This document shows positions 40,664 through 49,993 of a DNA stretch of 64,000 bases, in pieces. A program made the translations under genes and the position numbers. The stretch comes from a virus, in the IMG/VR virus record IMGVR_UViG_3300047994_000162, positions 1 to 64,000 of that record. One strand, written 5' to 3'. Below the pieces are notes generated by a model, which was not told the origin of the DNA, did not search any database, and worked only from the letters and a program-made list of their open reading frames with translations. The number at the start of each line of letters is the position of its first letter. The first letter of the stretch is position 1.

Positions 40664-40739
40664 CGCGGGAGCCCCCATCTGGTCGGACAGCGTTTCTGTC
40701 TGCCCGATCATTTACCGCGAATCGTCTCGCGGCACAAGT

Positions 40740-41120
40740 TTAGCTGGAGCGCTTGCCCTTGCCGCCCTTGGTCGGCGCTGGCACCGGCGCGTCGCCGGGG
40801 CCGATATACTCCCAGCCGGCCTTCGACAAATGCGCTGGCTCCCACGCCAAGCGATTGCCGTGCCCCGGCTTTGTCGGGCCCCACGCGCTTTCGGCCGCAT
40901 GCCAGATCATCGCCATCTGAGGGTGCCCGCCAGGCGGCTGCATGATGTGGCTGGTGCCGTCCTTGGTGCCAGAAGGTGGGTTGCAATTCTTGGTCCCGTT
41001 GGCGCCGGCCGGAAGATCTGGCGCGGCCGTATGAGCAATGTAGCCCATTCCCGGCACGAACTGATGATGGATGCGCTTCTGATGCGCGGTCGCACGATTG
41101 ACGAGCGGAGATCCTGCCAT
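40740..41120 (-). CDS. hypothetical protein in head-tail region (126 aa)
   Basis: Gly/Pro/His-rich protein (GTKNCNPPSGTKDGTSHIMQPPGGHPQMAMIWHAAESAWG...) ending in a Lys/Gly tail. No family recognised. Lies downstream of the WCGE-type small gene. Confidence 0.55.
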   Translation of the reverse strand: MAGSPLVNRATAHQKRIHHQFVPGMGYIAHTAAPDLPAGANGTKNCNPPSGTKDGTSHIMQPPGGHPQMAMIWHAAESAWGPTKPGHGNRLAWEPAHLSKAGWEYIGPGDAPVPAPTKGGKGKRSS

Positions 41121-41123
41121 GGC

Positions 41124-41312
41124 CTACTTCCCGTAATACTCGCCGCACCATTCGGCCGCATCGACCGGCGGCCAATGTCCGGTATCGCTCGGCGGCCCGC
41201 GCTTGCAAAGCCCCTCTTTCGCGGAGCCCATGCGCGCCGTCTCGGTCTGTTTCTGGGCATCGGTCAGCGTCGCGAAGAATTGGCACCCGGCGCAGGATCT
41301 CGAAATTCTCAT
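41124..41312 (-). CDS. small Cys-rich protein, WCGE type (62 aa)
   Basis: CAGCQFF...GLCKRGPPS...AAEWCGEYYGK: same CxxC-x-F, single Cys and final WCGE layout as the protein at 35763, so the two are probably paralogues. Starts in an ATGA overlap with the next gene upstream. Confidence 0.65.
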   Translation of the reverse strand: MRISRSCAGCQFFATLTDAQKQTETARMGSAKEGLCKRGPPSDTGHWPPVDAAEWCGEYYGK

Positions 41313-41809
41313 CTAACCCACGCCTTGAAGCTGGCCTGATAGAGGCCGGTGTCGATGAATGACGGCCGCGGCGATCGCGTCTTGTTGAAGCCGCTCTTGA
41401 ACCGGCTGCTTTTGCCCGCCTGGGCGGCGGCCGTCGGTATACCGGGGACGCCCAGCGAATCAAGCTCGCGACCGGACAGCATTTGCTTGAAGCCATCCTC
41501 GATCTGGGACGCGACGGTGCCCATGACGTCCAGATTGGCCGGGCCGCCCATCAGGAAGGTTTCGAGCGAGCCGCTGACCGAGTTCGCGAAATCGTCCGCG
41601 ATCTTGGCCTGATGGAGTTCGTAATAAATCTCCATGACGTGGTAGCGGTTTTCCAGCCAGCCCGCGACGTCGCCGGTGGTGGTGTTGCCATATTTGGCAG
41701 CCTGCGATTTGTGCGGCCATGGCCGGCGCCCCGCCTTGCGGACCTTCTTCGGCGCACTCGGCGGTTCGACATACGGGATATCGATGACGCCAAGGTGCAG
41801 CGTCGGCAT
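41309..41809 (-). CDS. tail/neck morphogenesis protein (166 aa)
   Basis: Conserved phage pattern: HVMEIYYELHQAKIADDFANSVSGSLETFLMG near the middle and GRELDSLGVPGIPTAAAQAGKSSRFKSG...RPSFIDTGLYQASFKAWV at the end. The latter recalls head-tail connector or tail-terminator proteins. Located between head and tail genes. Confidence 0.6.
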   Translation of the reverse strand: MPTLHLGVIDIPYVEPPSAPKKVRKAGRRPWPHKSQAAKYGNTTTGDVAGWLENRYHVMEIYYELHQAKIADDFANSVSGSLETFLMGGPANLDVMGTVASQIEDGFKQMLSGRELDSLGVPGIPTAAAQAGKSSRFKSGFNKTRSPRPSFIDTGLYQASFKAWVR

Positions 41810-41817
41810 ATCGGCCC

Positions 41818-42234
41818 CTATTGATAGTCGAAATTGACGTTGTAGTTGGCCGCCGTCGGCGACGTATTGTCATTGTCGGCGATTCCGGTCACGACGCAAA
41901 AGCCCAGCCCGAGCTTGAACTTTACGCCCAGCGGGATCGCGGGGTTCGATAGGCCGCCATTCGCGGCCGTCGCGGCGGCCGGGATCACGATCACCTTGAT
42001 GGGCGTATCCGTCCCACAGGTCGGCGCGGTCGCCTTGTCGTAGAACTTCAGATAGGCGGGCGCCGCATTGATGCCGGACACCTGTATCGAAAACACCCCA
42101 TGAGCGCCGGCCGCCACCAGCGTCGAATTGTTCGTGTTGGCGGCGATCAGATGATACGGCGTCGTCACCGCCTGGGCGCGCGCGGCCGCGGGAGCGAAGA
42201 TCAAGGCCAGCAGGATGAGCGCGATCGCCTTCAT
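41818..42234 (-). CDS. exported or virion-surface protein with signal peptide (138 aa)
   Basis: MKAIALILLALIFAPAAARAQA is a typical Sec signal peptide with an ARA cleavage site. The mature part is a beta-sandwich-like protein with two Cys (APTCGTDTP; LGFCVVTG) ending FDYQ. It overlaps the next upstream gene by four bases. A signal peptide on a gene inside the structural operon is notable. Confidence 0.65.
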   Translation of the reverse strand: MKAIALILLALIFAPAAARAQAVTTPYHLIAANTNNSTLVAAGAHGVFSIQVSGINAAPAYLKFYDKATAPTCGTDTPIKVIVIPAAATAANGGLSNPAIPLGVKFKLGLGFCVVTGIADNDNTSPTAANYNVNFDYQ

Positions 42235-42587
42235 TTCTCGACTCCATCATTGGACTTTTTGCCGCGCCCCGTCGTGGTGGGCACCTCGACCGACGGCCGC
42301 TGCGGATCATCAGACTTCGGCGGCGCCGGCACCTCCAGAATGCCCGATGTCTCGACGTTCTTCAATTCGGCCGTGTGGATCGACATCAGGCCGAACGGCA
42401 TCGGATCCTCGGCCGAGCCGTCGATCGCGCCGAACGCCCGCATGTGCTCCAGCAGGCCCTCGATACCGTCGGCGTCGCCCATCACGCGCAGCTGCTCGCC
42501 GGGCCGCACAAATACCGGCGTCTGGACCAGCGTGGCGCGGATCTCCCGGGATTGCTGGGTGCCGTTGTAAATCCAGAAATCGGTCAT
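42231..42587 (-). CDS. structural accessory protein (118 aa)
   Basis: ATG 42587 overlaps the previous stop (ATGA), preferred over ATGs further upstream. MTDFWIYNGTQQSREIRATLVQTPVFVRPGEQLRVMG suggests a beta-rich virion protein; the tail is Pro/Lys-rich and likely disordered. Confidence 0.6.
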   Translation of the reverse strand: MTDFWIYNGTQQSREIRATLVQTPVFVRPGEQLRVMGDADGIEGLLEHMRAFGAIDGSAEDPMPFGLMSIHTAELKNVETSGILEVPAPPKSDDPQRPSVEVPTTTGRGKKSNDGVEK

Positions 42588-43084
42588 CAGGAAATTCCCC
42601 ATGTTGACGGCCCGTAGCTCTGAGCCCACCCCAGATATTGGCGGCCGTACGGCGTCTTGAGATTTTGGATGTTCGCCAGCGTGAAGTTCTTCGCGGCATC
42701 CTGCACCACAAGGCTGACCGACGTCGACTCGTCGGCGCTGGCCTGCACGATGCCCGATACAAACCCGGTGATATTCAACTGTTTCCGCAGCTTGGCGAAA
42801 TACTTGCTGCCGTTCTGATCGGGCGCGTAGTTGATGAGATTGTCGGCCGCCAGATTATAGACCGCCTCCGAATAGATCGAAAATCCGCCGCTGTTAAGCT
42901 CGACCTGTGCGGCATCGAACTGCGGAATGCAAACCACCCTCAGCGCCGGATTGACCAGCGCCAGGGCGTTCGCGAACGCATACCCGATGAAAGGCGACGT
43001 CACCGGCAAAGCCGATGCCGGCACCTTCATCACGTTCTTGATGAAATTCTGGAAGCCGGCGAGGGTCGGCTGCGGGGCCGTCAT
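42587..43084 (-). CDS. structural protein (165 aa)
   Basis: GFQNFIKNVMKVPASALPVTSPFIGYAFANALALVNPALRVV is reminiscent of neck/head-completion proteins near the major capsid gene. No firm family. Ends STWGIS. Confidence 0.6.
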   Translation of the reverse strand: MTAPQPTLAGFQNFIKNVMKVPASALPVTSPFIGYAFANALALVNPALRVVCIPQFDAAQVELNSGGFSIYSEAVYNLAADNLINYAPDQNGSKYFAKLRKQLNITGFVSGIVQASADESTSVSLVVQDAAKNFTLANIQNLKTPYGRQYLGWAQSYGPSTWGIS

Positions 43085-43102
43085 TCGCGTGCCTCCCGGC
43101 GG

Positions 43103-43699
43103 TTAGCGCTTCCGTGCGGACTTGTTGCGGGCGGCCGGCTTGCCGGAACGAGGGCCGGTCTTGCCCTCGGGGACGATCTCGAAACCCTCGGCGATCGTCT
43201 TTTCGCCCGCCTCGGATTGTTCAAGCTGCTCGAACGCTACCGTGGTGCTGTCCGACGGTTCGGCAGGGATGCCTTGTTCCATAAACTGTTGCTGGACGGT
43301 CTGCTGGACCAGATCATTCGACGCCACCGCGGACTTGGCGCGCCGATCGCGGCCTTCCTCGATCTGGACGCCGTTGTTGTGATTCTGGATCGCGCGCATC
43401 ACGTCCGCCGGCACCGGGCTATCGACGTTGAACACGTAGTTGATTTTCTTGCGCGGAAGCCGACCGACCTCCTTGGCCGCGATGATGCCGTAGGGCTCAA
43501 GCTGGTCGACGATATCCTGCACCTGTGTGAGGTGGAAATCGCGCGAGCCGATCATGGCCTGGCGGCCCGGCTGAATGTCTTGCTGTTTGGCGGGCTGGAA
43601 GCGACGCATCACTTCGTCCTCGCCCTTTTTGTTGTAGTCGAGCCGATAGCAGATGATCTGCACCTGTTTCGTCGGGTTGGCGATGTAGAGCGCGGTCAT
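43103..43699 (-). CDS. head-associated protein (198 aa)
   Basis: Starts MTALYIANPTKQVQIICYRLDY...; basic, with QQDIQPGRQAMIGSRDFHLTQVQDIVDQLEPYG in the middle and a disordered Lys/Arg-rich end (PRSGKPAARNKSARKR). Located after the capsid terminator. Confidence 0.6.
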   Translation of the reverse strand: MTALYIANPTKQVQIICYRLDYNKKGEDEVMRRFQPAKQQDIQPGRQAMIGSRDFHLTQVQDIVDQLEPYGIIAAKEVGRLPRKKINYVFNVDSPVPADVMRAIQNHNNGVQIEEGRDRRAKSAVASNDLVQQTVQQQFMEQGIPAEPSDSTTVAFEQLEQSEAGEKTIAEGFEIVPEGKTGPRSGKPAARNKSARKR

Positions 43700-43748
43700 G
43701 GTTCTGGTTCTCCCCGTTGCGGTGCCGGCAATCTACGCCGAACACCAC

Positions 43749-43780
43749 AAAAGAAAAAGGGCCGGGATTTCTCCCAGCCC
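43749..43780 (-). terminator. intrinsic terminator after the major capsid gene
   Basis: On the minus strand GGGCTGGGA pairs with TCCCGGCCC (one U-G) around a GAAA loop, followed by TTTTTCTTTT. Positions 43759-43780 are the hairpin. Lies 28 bases after the capsid stop, so capsid transcripts probably end here with some read-through. Confidence 0.85.
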
Positions 43781-43807
43781 CTCCAGATGGACGCAAGCGC
43801 CCGGGAT

Positions 43808-44827
43808 TTACTGATACGGCATCGAGATCAAGCGGAGCGCCTGATAGCGCGGCGCCCAGCCGGACGAAATGCGCCATTCCTGCAGGAAGTCGGTAGCGCC
43901 GCCGGCGAGCGGGCTGATGATCTCGCGCGGGGCCGCCATGTCGCAATACTGCGTCAGACAGACTTTCGCGCCCGGCATGATCTTGGCGAACTCGTTGGTG
44001 TTGACGGGCTGCTGGCCGGCCGGCTTGTCGACTTCGGGCATCGCGATGATGACCGCGTCGGTGCCATTCGCGCCGGCACCGATCAGGGTGTCGTCGTAGG
44101 CCCAGACCAGCGTGTCGCCGTTCGCCATCAAGATCTCCTTGACGGTGCCGGAGGTCGATGCGGTGCCGGCGCCGATGCGCTGATACTGCACAAGCTGGAC
44201 GACGTTGTACTCGAACAAGCCGAGCGTGCGCTGGGGCCCCAAGATTGTGAACTTCTTGCCGAGGCCCAACTGATAGGTGCCGGTTTTGATGTTCAAGACT
44301 TGCTGCGCCAGGAAGAACGCCATCTGGCCGTTGTCGTAGGTGGTCGCGGTCGTGTTGCCGTAGGTGTCGGCCGGCAGATTGAGCGCGATCGCGTTGGGCG
44401 CATTCAGGATGCCCTCGCCGTTCTGCGGGTTCATACCGAAGATCGCGGCATCGCGGGCAAGCTGGAAGTTCGCCTGACGGCCGCCGAGCCGATAGGCCTC
44501 CGGGACCGCAAAGCCCCAGCGCGCGCCAGCCGCGACATCGTGATGATTGTACTGGTTCCGGACCTGCAACAGGTAGGTCGGAGCCGAGATCATCGTCGCC
44601 TGAATGTCGACGCTGGGCAGTTCCTGCGATCCCGCCTGGCTTGCCGCCATCTTGGTCCGCAGATTGAGTTGCTTCATGTACACCAGCAAGTCGTCCTCGC
44701 TGAGGCGCACCCGAAGCTGGCCGTCCGCGAACAGGTCGACGAAGCCGGATGCCTGGCTGTACTGGACGAGGAACTCCGGTTCGATGAAAGACGGGTTCAA
44801 CGTCACGTAGGCGTGGGCCTGAATCAT
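43808..44827 (-). CDS. major capsid protein (DUF2184-like)
   Basis: 339 residues, with QLRVRLSEDDLLVYMKQLNLRTKMAASQAGSQELPSVDI near residue 45 and GARWGFAVPEAYRLGGRQANFQLARDAAIFGMNPQNGEGILN, the DUF2184 capsid family pattern. Location between a 300-residue head protein and neck genes, and a strong terminator just after, agree with a highly expressed capsid gene. Confidence 0.8.
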   Translation of the reverse strand: MIQAHAYVTLNPSFIEPEFLVQYSQASGFVDLFADGQLRVRLSEDDLLVYMKQLNLRTKMAASQAGSQELPSVDIQATMISAPTYLLQVRNQYNHHDVAAGARWGFAVPEAYRLGGRQANFQLARDAAIFGMNPQNGEGILNAPNAIALNLPADTYGNTTATTYDNGQMAFFLAQQVLNIKTGTYQLGLGKKFTILGPQRTLGLFEYNVVQLVQYQRIGAGTASTSGTVKEILMANGDTLVWAYDDTLIGAGANGTDAVIIAMPEVDKPAGQQPVNTNEFAKIMPGAKVCLTQYCDMAAPREIISPLAGGATDFLQEWRISSGWAPRYQALRLISMPYQ

Positions 44828-44869
44828 GGGTCTTGGCTCCTATCGGCCGTTCGTGGGTTGCTCGGCGCC

Positions 44870-45772
44870 TTAGCCGTTCGGGTTGAGGGCGATGACGGCG
44901 CAAGCGCCGTTGTAATTCCAAGTGGCTTGCTCGCCGATCGGATTGTAGCTGACGGTTTCGCAGTTGGCGCTCTGCACGTCCAGCACTTCGACGGCCAACG
45001 CGGCCGATGCAGCGCCGCCGACAGTCAGCGATCCGCCAGTGATGGCGGAAGCGCCGAGGCCGGCCGGAGCAAGGAACTGGACGTTCGTCCCATTGACCAG
45101 CGTGGACGTGAACGTGCCATTGAGGCTCGCGAAGGCGCCGGTGCCGGTCAGCGAGGCCAGCGTGATCGAGTCGCCAGCGTCGAAGGTCTGGGGCGCCGCC
45201 ATCGTCAACGAGACAAGGCCGGTGGTGTTGTTGTAGGTGCCGCTGGAGATCGTCTGGGCGCCCAGGAACGGGACCAGCATTTGGTTCGTGAAATCCCACG
45301 AGACCTGCGGGAGAACCGACGAGCCGCGCAAGCTGACCAGCGACGGGTCGCACGCCACCGCGATGCGGGCCAGCGAGCCCAACGGATACCAGTTTACGTG
45401 CATGCCGCTGGCGGCAAGCGGAACCGGCGATTGCGGGGTGGTGACCATCGCGTAGGCTTCATCGAACACCGAGAAACCGACCAGTTTCAGCGAGCCGGTC
45501 AACCCGGTGGCACGGCCGACCAAAGGCCCCAGCGTGTAGCTCGGCGCGCCGCCCGGGTTAATCATCGAGCCACCCGGCACGTTCGCATAGACGCCCACGC
45601 CTCCCCACATCGGGAGCGTTTCGTTGTTGGACAGGATGCCGGCGCGCAAGCGATAGCGCGTCGAAGGATCTGCGTACGCGGTGCCCTGACGGAGGCCGGT
45701 CGACGTGGCGTTGAACAGCCCGGCGTTGCCGCTCATCTGGCCGTAAGGATTGTAGGGGATCGTGGCGACCAT
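44870..45772 (-). CDS. head structural/decoration protein (300 aa)
   Basis: Beta-rich protein beginning MVATIPYNPYGQMSGNAGLFNATSTG, in the position where DUF2184-type phages have a second head protein before the capsid gene. An inserted Ig-like domain (TGLVSLTMAAPQTFDAGDSITLASLTGTG...) lies at 180-260. Strong ribosome site TTTAGGAGACGG. Confidence 0.65.
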   Translation of the reverse strand: MVATIPYNPYGQMSGNAGLFNATSTGLRQGTAYADPSTRYRLRAGILSNNETLPMWGGVGVYANVPGGSMINPGGAPSYTLGPLVGRATGLTGSLKLVGFSVFDEAYAMVTTPQSPVPLAASGMHVNWYPLGSLARIAVACDPSLVSLRGSSVLPQVSWDFTNQMLVPFLGAQTISSGTYNNTTGLVSLTMAAPQTFDAGDSITLASLTGTGAFASLNGTFTSTLVNGTNVQFLAPAGLGASAITGGSLTVGGAASAALAVEVLDVQSANCETVSYNPIGEQATWNYNGACAVIALNPNG

Positions 45773-45828
45773 TTGAGCCGTCTCCTAAAGGGGTTGAGGC
45801 GATTTCCCTGTTTCGCTTCGGTGGCGGC

Positions 45829-47763
45829 TTACTTGCCGAGGTTCTGGTGCAAGAACGTGCCGGTCCCGCGAAGCTGGGTCGCCCCAGCCATCGGGTCCAT
45901 CCACGTGCGCGGCTGGCCGAAGAACTCGCGGATGGTATGACCATCGCGCTTGCGCTCGACTTCCCGCAGGCGGCCATCCGGGACATTGACCGGGTTGCGC
46001 GCCGTTTCCTTGGCCTCGCGATACACCTGATCGCGGACGATGCCGAAGCTGGCGTCATCAGCGAACGCGGTCGCGACATCGGCCGGCTTCCACGTCGGGC
46101 TGTGCTCCTTGAGCATGCGGACGCATCGGCGCTCATACAGGCCGGGCGTCTCGCCCTGCAACGGCCGCGGCGCGTTCATGCCGAAATCGGCGAACACTTC
46201 GTCGGCGCGAGCCTGGCAATCGGTCAGAGCGTGATAATCCGCATCGTTCATGTCCTTGGGGATCATGCCACGGACCTCGTCCAACTTCTTGCGGATATCG
46301 ATCGAGTCGGCCTTGGCCTTTTCCTCGGCGTCCTTTTTATCTTTTTCTTCTTTTTCTTTTTTCTCGGTTTCCTCGGCGTCTTTCTTGGCCTTGTCGGCCG
46401 CCAGCTGCTCGGGGTCGCCCTTCTCGCGCTTTTCCTTTTCCTCGGCATCGCGGCGCGACTTGGAATCCATTTCCATGGAGTCCATCCGCTTCGCCAGCGA
46501 ACCGACCGAGTCAGCGATCGCCTTCACGCTGTCGACAACGGTGGAAAGCAATTTGCCGGCGTCGGCGTCCTTGCGCTCCTTGTCTTCGTTGTCCTTTTTC
46601 TCTTTTTCCTCAGCGTCCTTTTTGGCCTTTTCCTCGGCGTCGGCTTTCGCCTTTTCCTCGGCGTCCTTGCGGGCCGCTTCTTCCGCGTCCTGTTTGGCCT
46701 TTAGTTCCGCCTCGGTCATCGCTGAGTCCTCTCGTGATTCGGATCGAATGCCTGACGGCCCTTCGCCTTTGTCCCATACGCCCAATTCACACAGGGCGAT
46801 ATGATCTACTAGACTTGGGTCGCCCTCGAACAGAACCTTTTGCTTCGAACCGTCTCGTAGATGCAGCGTCATCTTTCGATTGACGCTCCAGTCCGCGAAA
46901 TTCACTCCGGGCGAAGTCGAAAGGTCCCCCTCTGCCATCATGCGGGCGACGTCATCGACGTAAATCTTGACGACAGCCCACACCTCGTCCCCAGCGATAT
47001 ACGGCAAAAACGTGGTCCCCACAACACGATCAGTAAACTCGTCGCTGGTCAGCAGCGCGGTCTTGGGGTGTTTGAAGATCACAGGCAGCCCGTTGCATCG
47101 CTGCAAGAACTCGTCGTTTAGGTAGATTTGCGCGGGCCTGTGGACAAATTCCTCGCCCTTGGTCCGGAACGCCACATCGGTGCCAGTGATGCGAATCGCG
47201 AACAGCCACATGTTCTCGTATCGCTGCGGCGAGATCAGCCGGCCGTCGGCGATCGCTCGGGCGACGCCCAATTCGTTCAAAGTGATTCGGTCGAGCGCGA
47301 TCTGGCATCCGGGATGGATCGGCTGCGGCGGTGCATTCAGCGGCGCCCAGGCATAGCCATCATGCTCGTCGTTGATGACCGGCGTGAACTCATCGTCGAC
47401 CCGCAACAGATACGTCGTGAAATCGACCGTCGGCAGCAACGCCACCGGCTGGGGCGGGACATCGACGATGGGAACAACCGGCGCGCCCTCCGAAACAGGG
47501 AGAATCGGGGACGCGCCGATGCCCGCCACGCCCTTGGGCGCGGAGCCTTTTGTTCTGGTGTGGAAAACTAGCAGGCCATCCGGGAGAAACCCGATCTCCT
47601 CGCGGCACTCCCGCTTGGCGCAATCCTCGGCTGATTCGCCTTCCTCGCGACCGCCGCCCGGGAAATCCCAGCAGTCGCCGCAATCGGGTGCGTCGATGCG
47701 TCGCTTGAGAAACAGCGCATTGCCGGTCGACGCTACGATCAGAATGCCCGCGGCCTTGTTCAT
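45829..47763 (-). CDS. Nudix - prohead protease (DUF2213-like) - scaffold fusion
   Basis: 644 residues from ATG 47763 (ATGA overlap). Residues 1-145: Nudix hydrolase; G37, E43, R51-E52 and E55-E56 fit the Nudix box with the required spacing. About 165-370: DUF2213-like head-maturation protease ([27 protein letters not shown]). About 375-500: Lys/Glu-rich coiled repeats ([18 protein letters not shown]), a scaffold-like region. The rest ([16 protein letters not shown]...) is a helical C-terminal domain. Protease plus scaffold is common; a Nudix domain fused in front is not. Confidence 0.78.
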   Translation of the reverse strand: MNKAAGILIVASTGNALFLKRRIDAPDCGDCWDFPGGGREEGESAEDCAKRECREEIGFLPDGLLVFHTRTKGSAPKGVAGIGASPILPVSEGAPVVPIVDVPPQPVALLPTVDFTTYLLRVDDEFTPVINDEHDGYAWAPLNAPPQPIHPGCQIALDRITLNELGVARAIADGRLISPQRYENMWLFAIRITGTDVAFRTKGEEFVHRPAQIYLNDEFLQRCNGLPVIFKHPKTALLTSDEFTDRVVGTTFLPYIAGDEVWAVVKIYVDDVARMMAEGDLSTSPGVNFADWSVNRKMTLHLRDGSKQKVLFEGDPSLVDHIALCELGVWDKGEGPSGIRSESREDSAMTEAELKAKQDAEEAARKDAEEKAKADAEEKAKKDAEEKEKKDNEDKERKDADAGKLLSTVVDSVKAIADSVGSLAKRMDSMEMDSKSRRDAEEKEKREKGDPEQLAADKAKKDAEETEKKEKEEKDKKDAEEKAKADSIDIRKKLDEVRGMIPKDMNDADYHALTDCQARADEVFADFGMNAPRPLQGETPGLYERRCVRMLKEHSPTWKPADVATAFADDASFGIVRDQVYREAKETARNPVNVPDGRLREVERKRDGHTIREFFGQPRTWMDPMAGATQLRGTGTFLHQNLGK

Positions 47764-47963
47764 TTCGGACTTTTGGACCCCGCCCCGCCCGCGTCGCACG
47801 CGGCCCTCATCTGATCGACACTGTCGCACATCGCCTGCACGGCGTCACCCCGGGCCTTGCTGTAGGCGATCGCCTCGGCTTGCTTGGGCGGTTTGCCGGC
47901 GTTGATCTCGGTCGCGATATTCGCGCTGACCGCCTGGCGCGAGGATCCAGATTGCAACGGCAT
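47760..47963 (-). CDS. small conserved phage protein (67 aa)
   Basis: [39 protein letters not shown] matches a widespread phage/bacterial family near head genes. Function unknown. Coupled to the Nudix fusion by ATGA. Confidence 0.7.
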   Translation of the reverse strand: MPLQSGSSRQAVSANIATEINAGKPPKQAEAIAYSKARGDAVQAMCDSVDQMRAACDAGGAGSKSPK

Positions 47964-47969
47964 TCCGCA

Positions 47970-48629
47970 TCACTCCTTGAGCATCGCCCCGAGGCCAGCT
48001 TTATCGAAGGCCGCGAAAACGTCGTCAAGCCACGCCCCGACATAGCCGCGCTGGACGCGGGATTGCTTCGGGTCGGTCGCGAACTTGGCGAATGGCGTAC
48101 CCAGCCGATCGAGCGCCTCATATGACGATTGGTCCATGTTCGGTATCTCGATCGAGTTGCCGCCGGTGGCGACGAACGAGGCGTCCGGGCTGGTCTTGTT
48201 CTGGACGTGGATCACCTTGGCGCCGGCAAAGCCGGATATCACGTTGTCGACCTCGCGGCTGGACGCGACGTTCGGGCCGACGACATGCACCACCACCAGC
48301 CGCAAGACGCCGTTGCGGACGTCCTCCATCAGCTTGATGCGATCGAACGCCTTCATGATCGGGGTCAGCAGGCCAGCCCGGCAATCGACGACCGTCACGG
48401 CATCGCTGCCGGCGGCATCGACCAGCTTCATTTGCCCCGGGACAGTGTCGACATTCAGGGACTCGGTGTCCGGAAAGAACCGGCGCAGCGCAGCGTCGCC
48501 GTTTTCGGTGTCGAACGATCGGATGGCGGCCCCGCGTTTGGCCGCATAGTCGAGGATGGCGCGCGAGACGGTGGTTTTGCCGACGCCGCCCTTATCGGCG
48601 CCGACGATTACGATCAGTGGTGAGGTCAT
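47970..48629 (-). CDS. ParA/MinD-like ATPase
   Basis: 219 residues. Deviant Walker A KGGVGKTT (13-20) with both characteristic lysines, VVDCRAGLL (Walker B-like, near 80) and a VVHVVGPN strand place it in the ParA/MinD family. It lacks an N-terminal HTH. ParA proteins segregate DNA or cargo with a ParB-like partner. Located oddly among head genes, between the minor head protein and the protease; its leader is AACAGGGAG. Together with two parS-like sites it is the main evidence for a segregation system, though head or maturation roles are possible. Confidence 0.78.
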   Translation of the reverse strand: MTSPLIVIVGADKGGVGKTTVSRAILDYAAKRGAAIRSFDTENGDAALRRFFPDTESLNVDTVPGQMKLVDAAGSDAVTVVDCRAGLLTPIMKAFDRIKLMEDVRNGVLRLVVVHVVGPNVASSREVDNVISGFAGAKVIHVQNKTSPDASFVATGGNSIEIPNMDQSSYEALDRLGTPFAKFATDPKQSRVQRGYVGAWLDDVFAAFDKAGLGAMLKE

Positions 48630-48661
48630 GGCTGTGGCTCCCTGTTGAATCAGCGGAACCT

Positions 48662-49819
48662 CTATACCACGGATTTCCCCAGCCGGCGGCGATCGAGATC
48701 ATTCGCCTGGCGCTGGAGGCGATCCAGCCGGCGCCGCATGGCCTCGTAGCCCACGGCCGCCTCCGGGACAGGCCCAGCATCGTCCGTGCGCGCGCCTTGG
48801 ATCTCGAACAGCGCGCAATGGCCGTTGAAATTGATCGATCCCTCGACCGCCGTGCATTGATTGGCGCGTGGATCGAGCCCGGGCTGGAACATGCTGCATC
48901 GCACGCATCGCGTGACCTTGCCGGGCCACCACGTCAGATATTTGGCGTCCCGCTGGGTGGCGCGATCGTCAGCCGCATCCGTGCGCGCCGTGATATCGCC
49001 GCCCGCGATCTTGGCCCGCACCGCGGCCAGCATGTCGCGACCCTTGACGGTCAGCATCGCCTCCGGGAGGTCGCGAATGTTGTAAATCCAGATCATGTAG
49101 CATCGGCAGAACGGCTCCTGGCCGGGCGCGCTGATCTCGTCGTAATAGCCGACGGCCGCCCGCTTCACGAGGCCGGCGCGGTGTGCCCAGCTATCTCGGA
49201 TCAGATAGATTTTGTCGTCCCGCTCCTTGTGATCCTCGCGGTAATCGTAGCCGGCCTGCCGATAGTTCGAGCGCCAGCGTCCAGCGATCGCGCCGCCGTC
49301 GGCCGCTACAATCTCGGAAATCGTCGACACCAGCTTGTGGCCCTGATCGATCAGCACGCGCCGTTCCTCGAACGGGAGCGATGCCAGCGATTTGCGGACG
49401 TTCTTTTTGACCTCGGACTTCTTTTCGGCCGACACACCGCCCGGATGAATCGATGTCGACCAGCCCTCAAACCGCGCCAGCGTCTTGTCGATCGCCTCGG
49501 CGCGTTTCAGCTTGATGAGGTTCGCGGACGCGATGATGCGGCGGTCCAGTTCGGAGCGCAGCGCCGGCTTGATGTTCTCCAGCGTATAGCGCGCCACGCC
49601 GGGATTGTATTTCAGCACCCCGCCCTGATCGACCATCTTTTTGTAAATCGCCGCCAGCCCCTCGTTGAGTTGCTGTTCCAGCGATGCCGGCGATACCAGC
49701 GACGTCTCGGCGGCCAGCCGCAACTCGCGCTTCCACCGTTCGATGCGCTCCATCGAATCGAAGCCATGGTCGACGATGTCGGCGATCGCCTCGGCCAGCA
49801 CGTCGCTAAAGGATTTCAT
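48662..49819 (-). CDS. head morphogenesis protein (SPP1 gp7/Mu F-like)
   Basis: 385 residues from ATG 49819. The helical N-terminal half and the later WAHRAGLVKRAAVGYYDEISAPGQEPFCRCYMIWIYNIRDLP, with CVRCSMFQ...CTAVEG as a Cys set, resemble Phage_Mu_F minor head proteins, which sit inside the portal vertex. It follows the portal gene. The C-terminal CVRC...C...C could bind zinc. Confidence 0.75.
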   Translation of the reverse strand: MKSFSDVLAEAIADIVDHGFDSMERIERWKRELRLAAETSLVSPASLEQQLNEGLAAIYKKMVDQGGVLKYNPGVARYTLENIKPALRSELDRRIIASANLIKLKRAEAIDKTLARFEGWSTSIHPGGVSAEKKSEVKKNVRKSLASLPFEERRVLIDQGHKLVSTISEIVAADGGAIAGRWRSNYRQAGYDYREDHKERDDKIYLIRDSWAHRAGLVKRAAVGYYDEISAPGQEPFCRCYMIWIYNIRDLPEAMLTVKGRDMLAAVRAKIAGGDITARTDAADDRATQRDAKYLTWWPGKVTRCVRCSMFQPGLDPRANQCTAVEGSINFNGHCALFEIQGARTDDAGPVPEAAVGYEAMRRRLDRLQRQANDLDRRRLGKSVV

Positions 49820-49983
49820 TTTTGGCCCGGGGAGCTGATGTTGAACGCCTCGTAGGCGCGCTGCTGGCGGATATGAACAGGATGGCCCGGCACCTTGAGC
49901 TCGCGGCCGAACAGCATCATCACCACGTCCCAATAGCTGAGTTCGGCGACCGTCGACAGGTCGGGTTTCAACGACAGCTTCAT
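49816..49983 (-). CDS. small protein between portal and head genes (55 aa)
   Basis: MKLSLKPDLSTVAELSYWDVVMMLFGRELKVPGHPVHIRQQ..., start at 49983, stop overlapping the next ATG by four bases. Too small for confident naming. Real by coupling. Confidence 0.6.
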   Translation of the reverse strand: MKLSLKPDLSTVAELSYWDVVMMLFGRELKVPGHPVHIRQQRAYEAFNISSPGQK

Positions 49984-49993
49984 GGCGTCCCCG

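Noticed and set aside
42638-45940. 1100-codon open frame on the plus strand
   Set aside because: It lies opposite the capsid genes, which have clear family features. Long antisense frames are common in GC-rich sequence and this one is Arg/Asp-rich without domain features.
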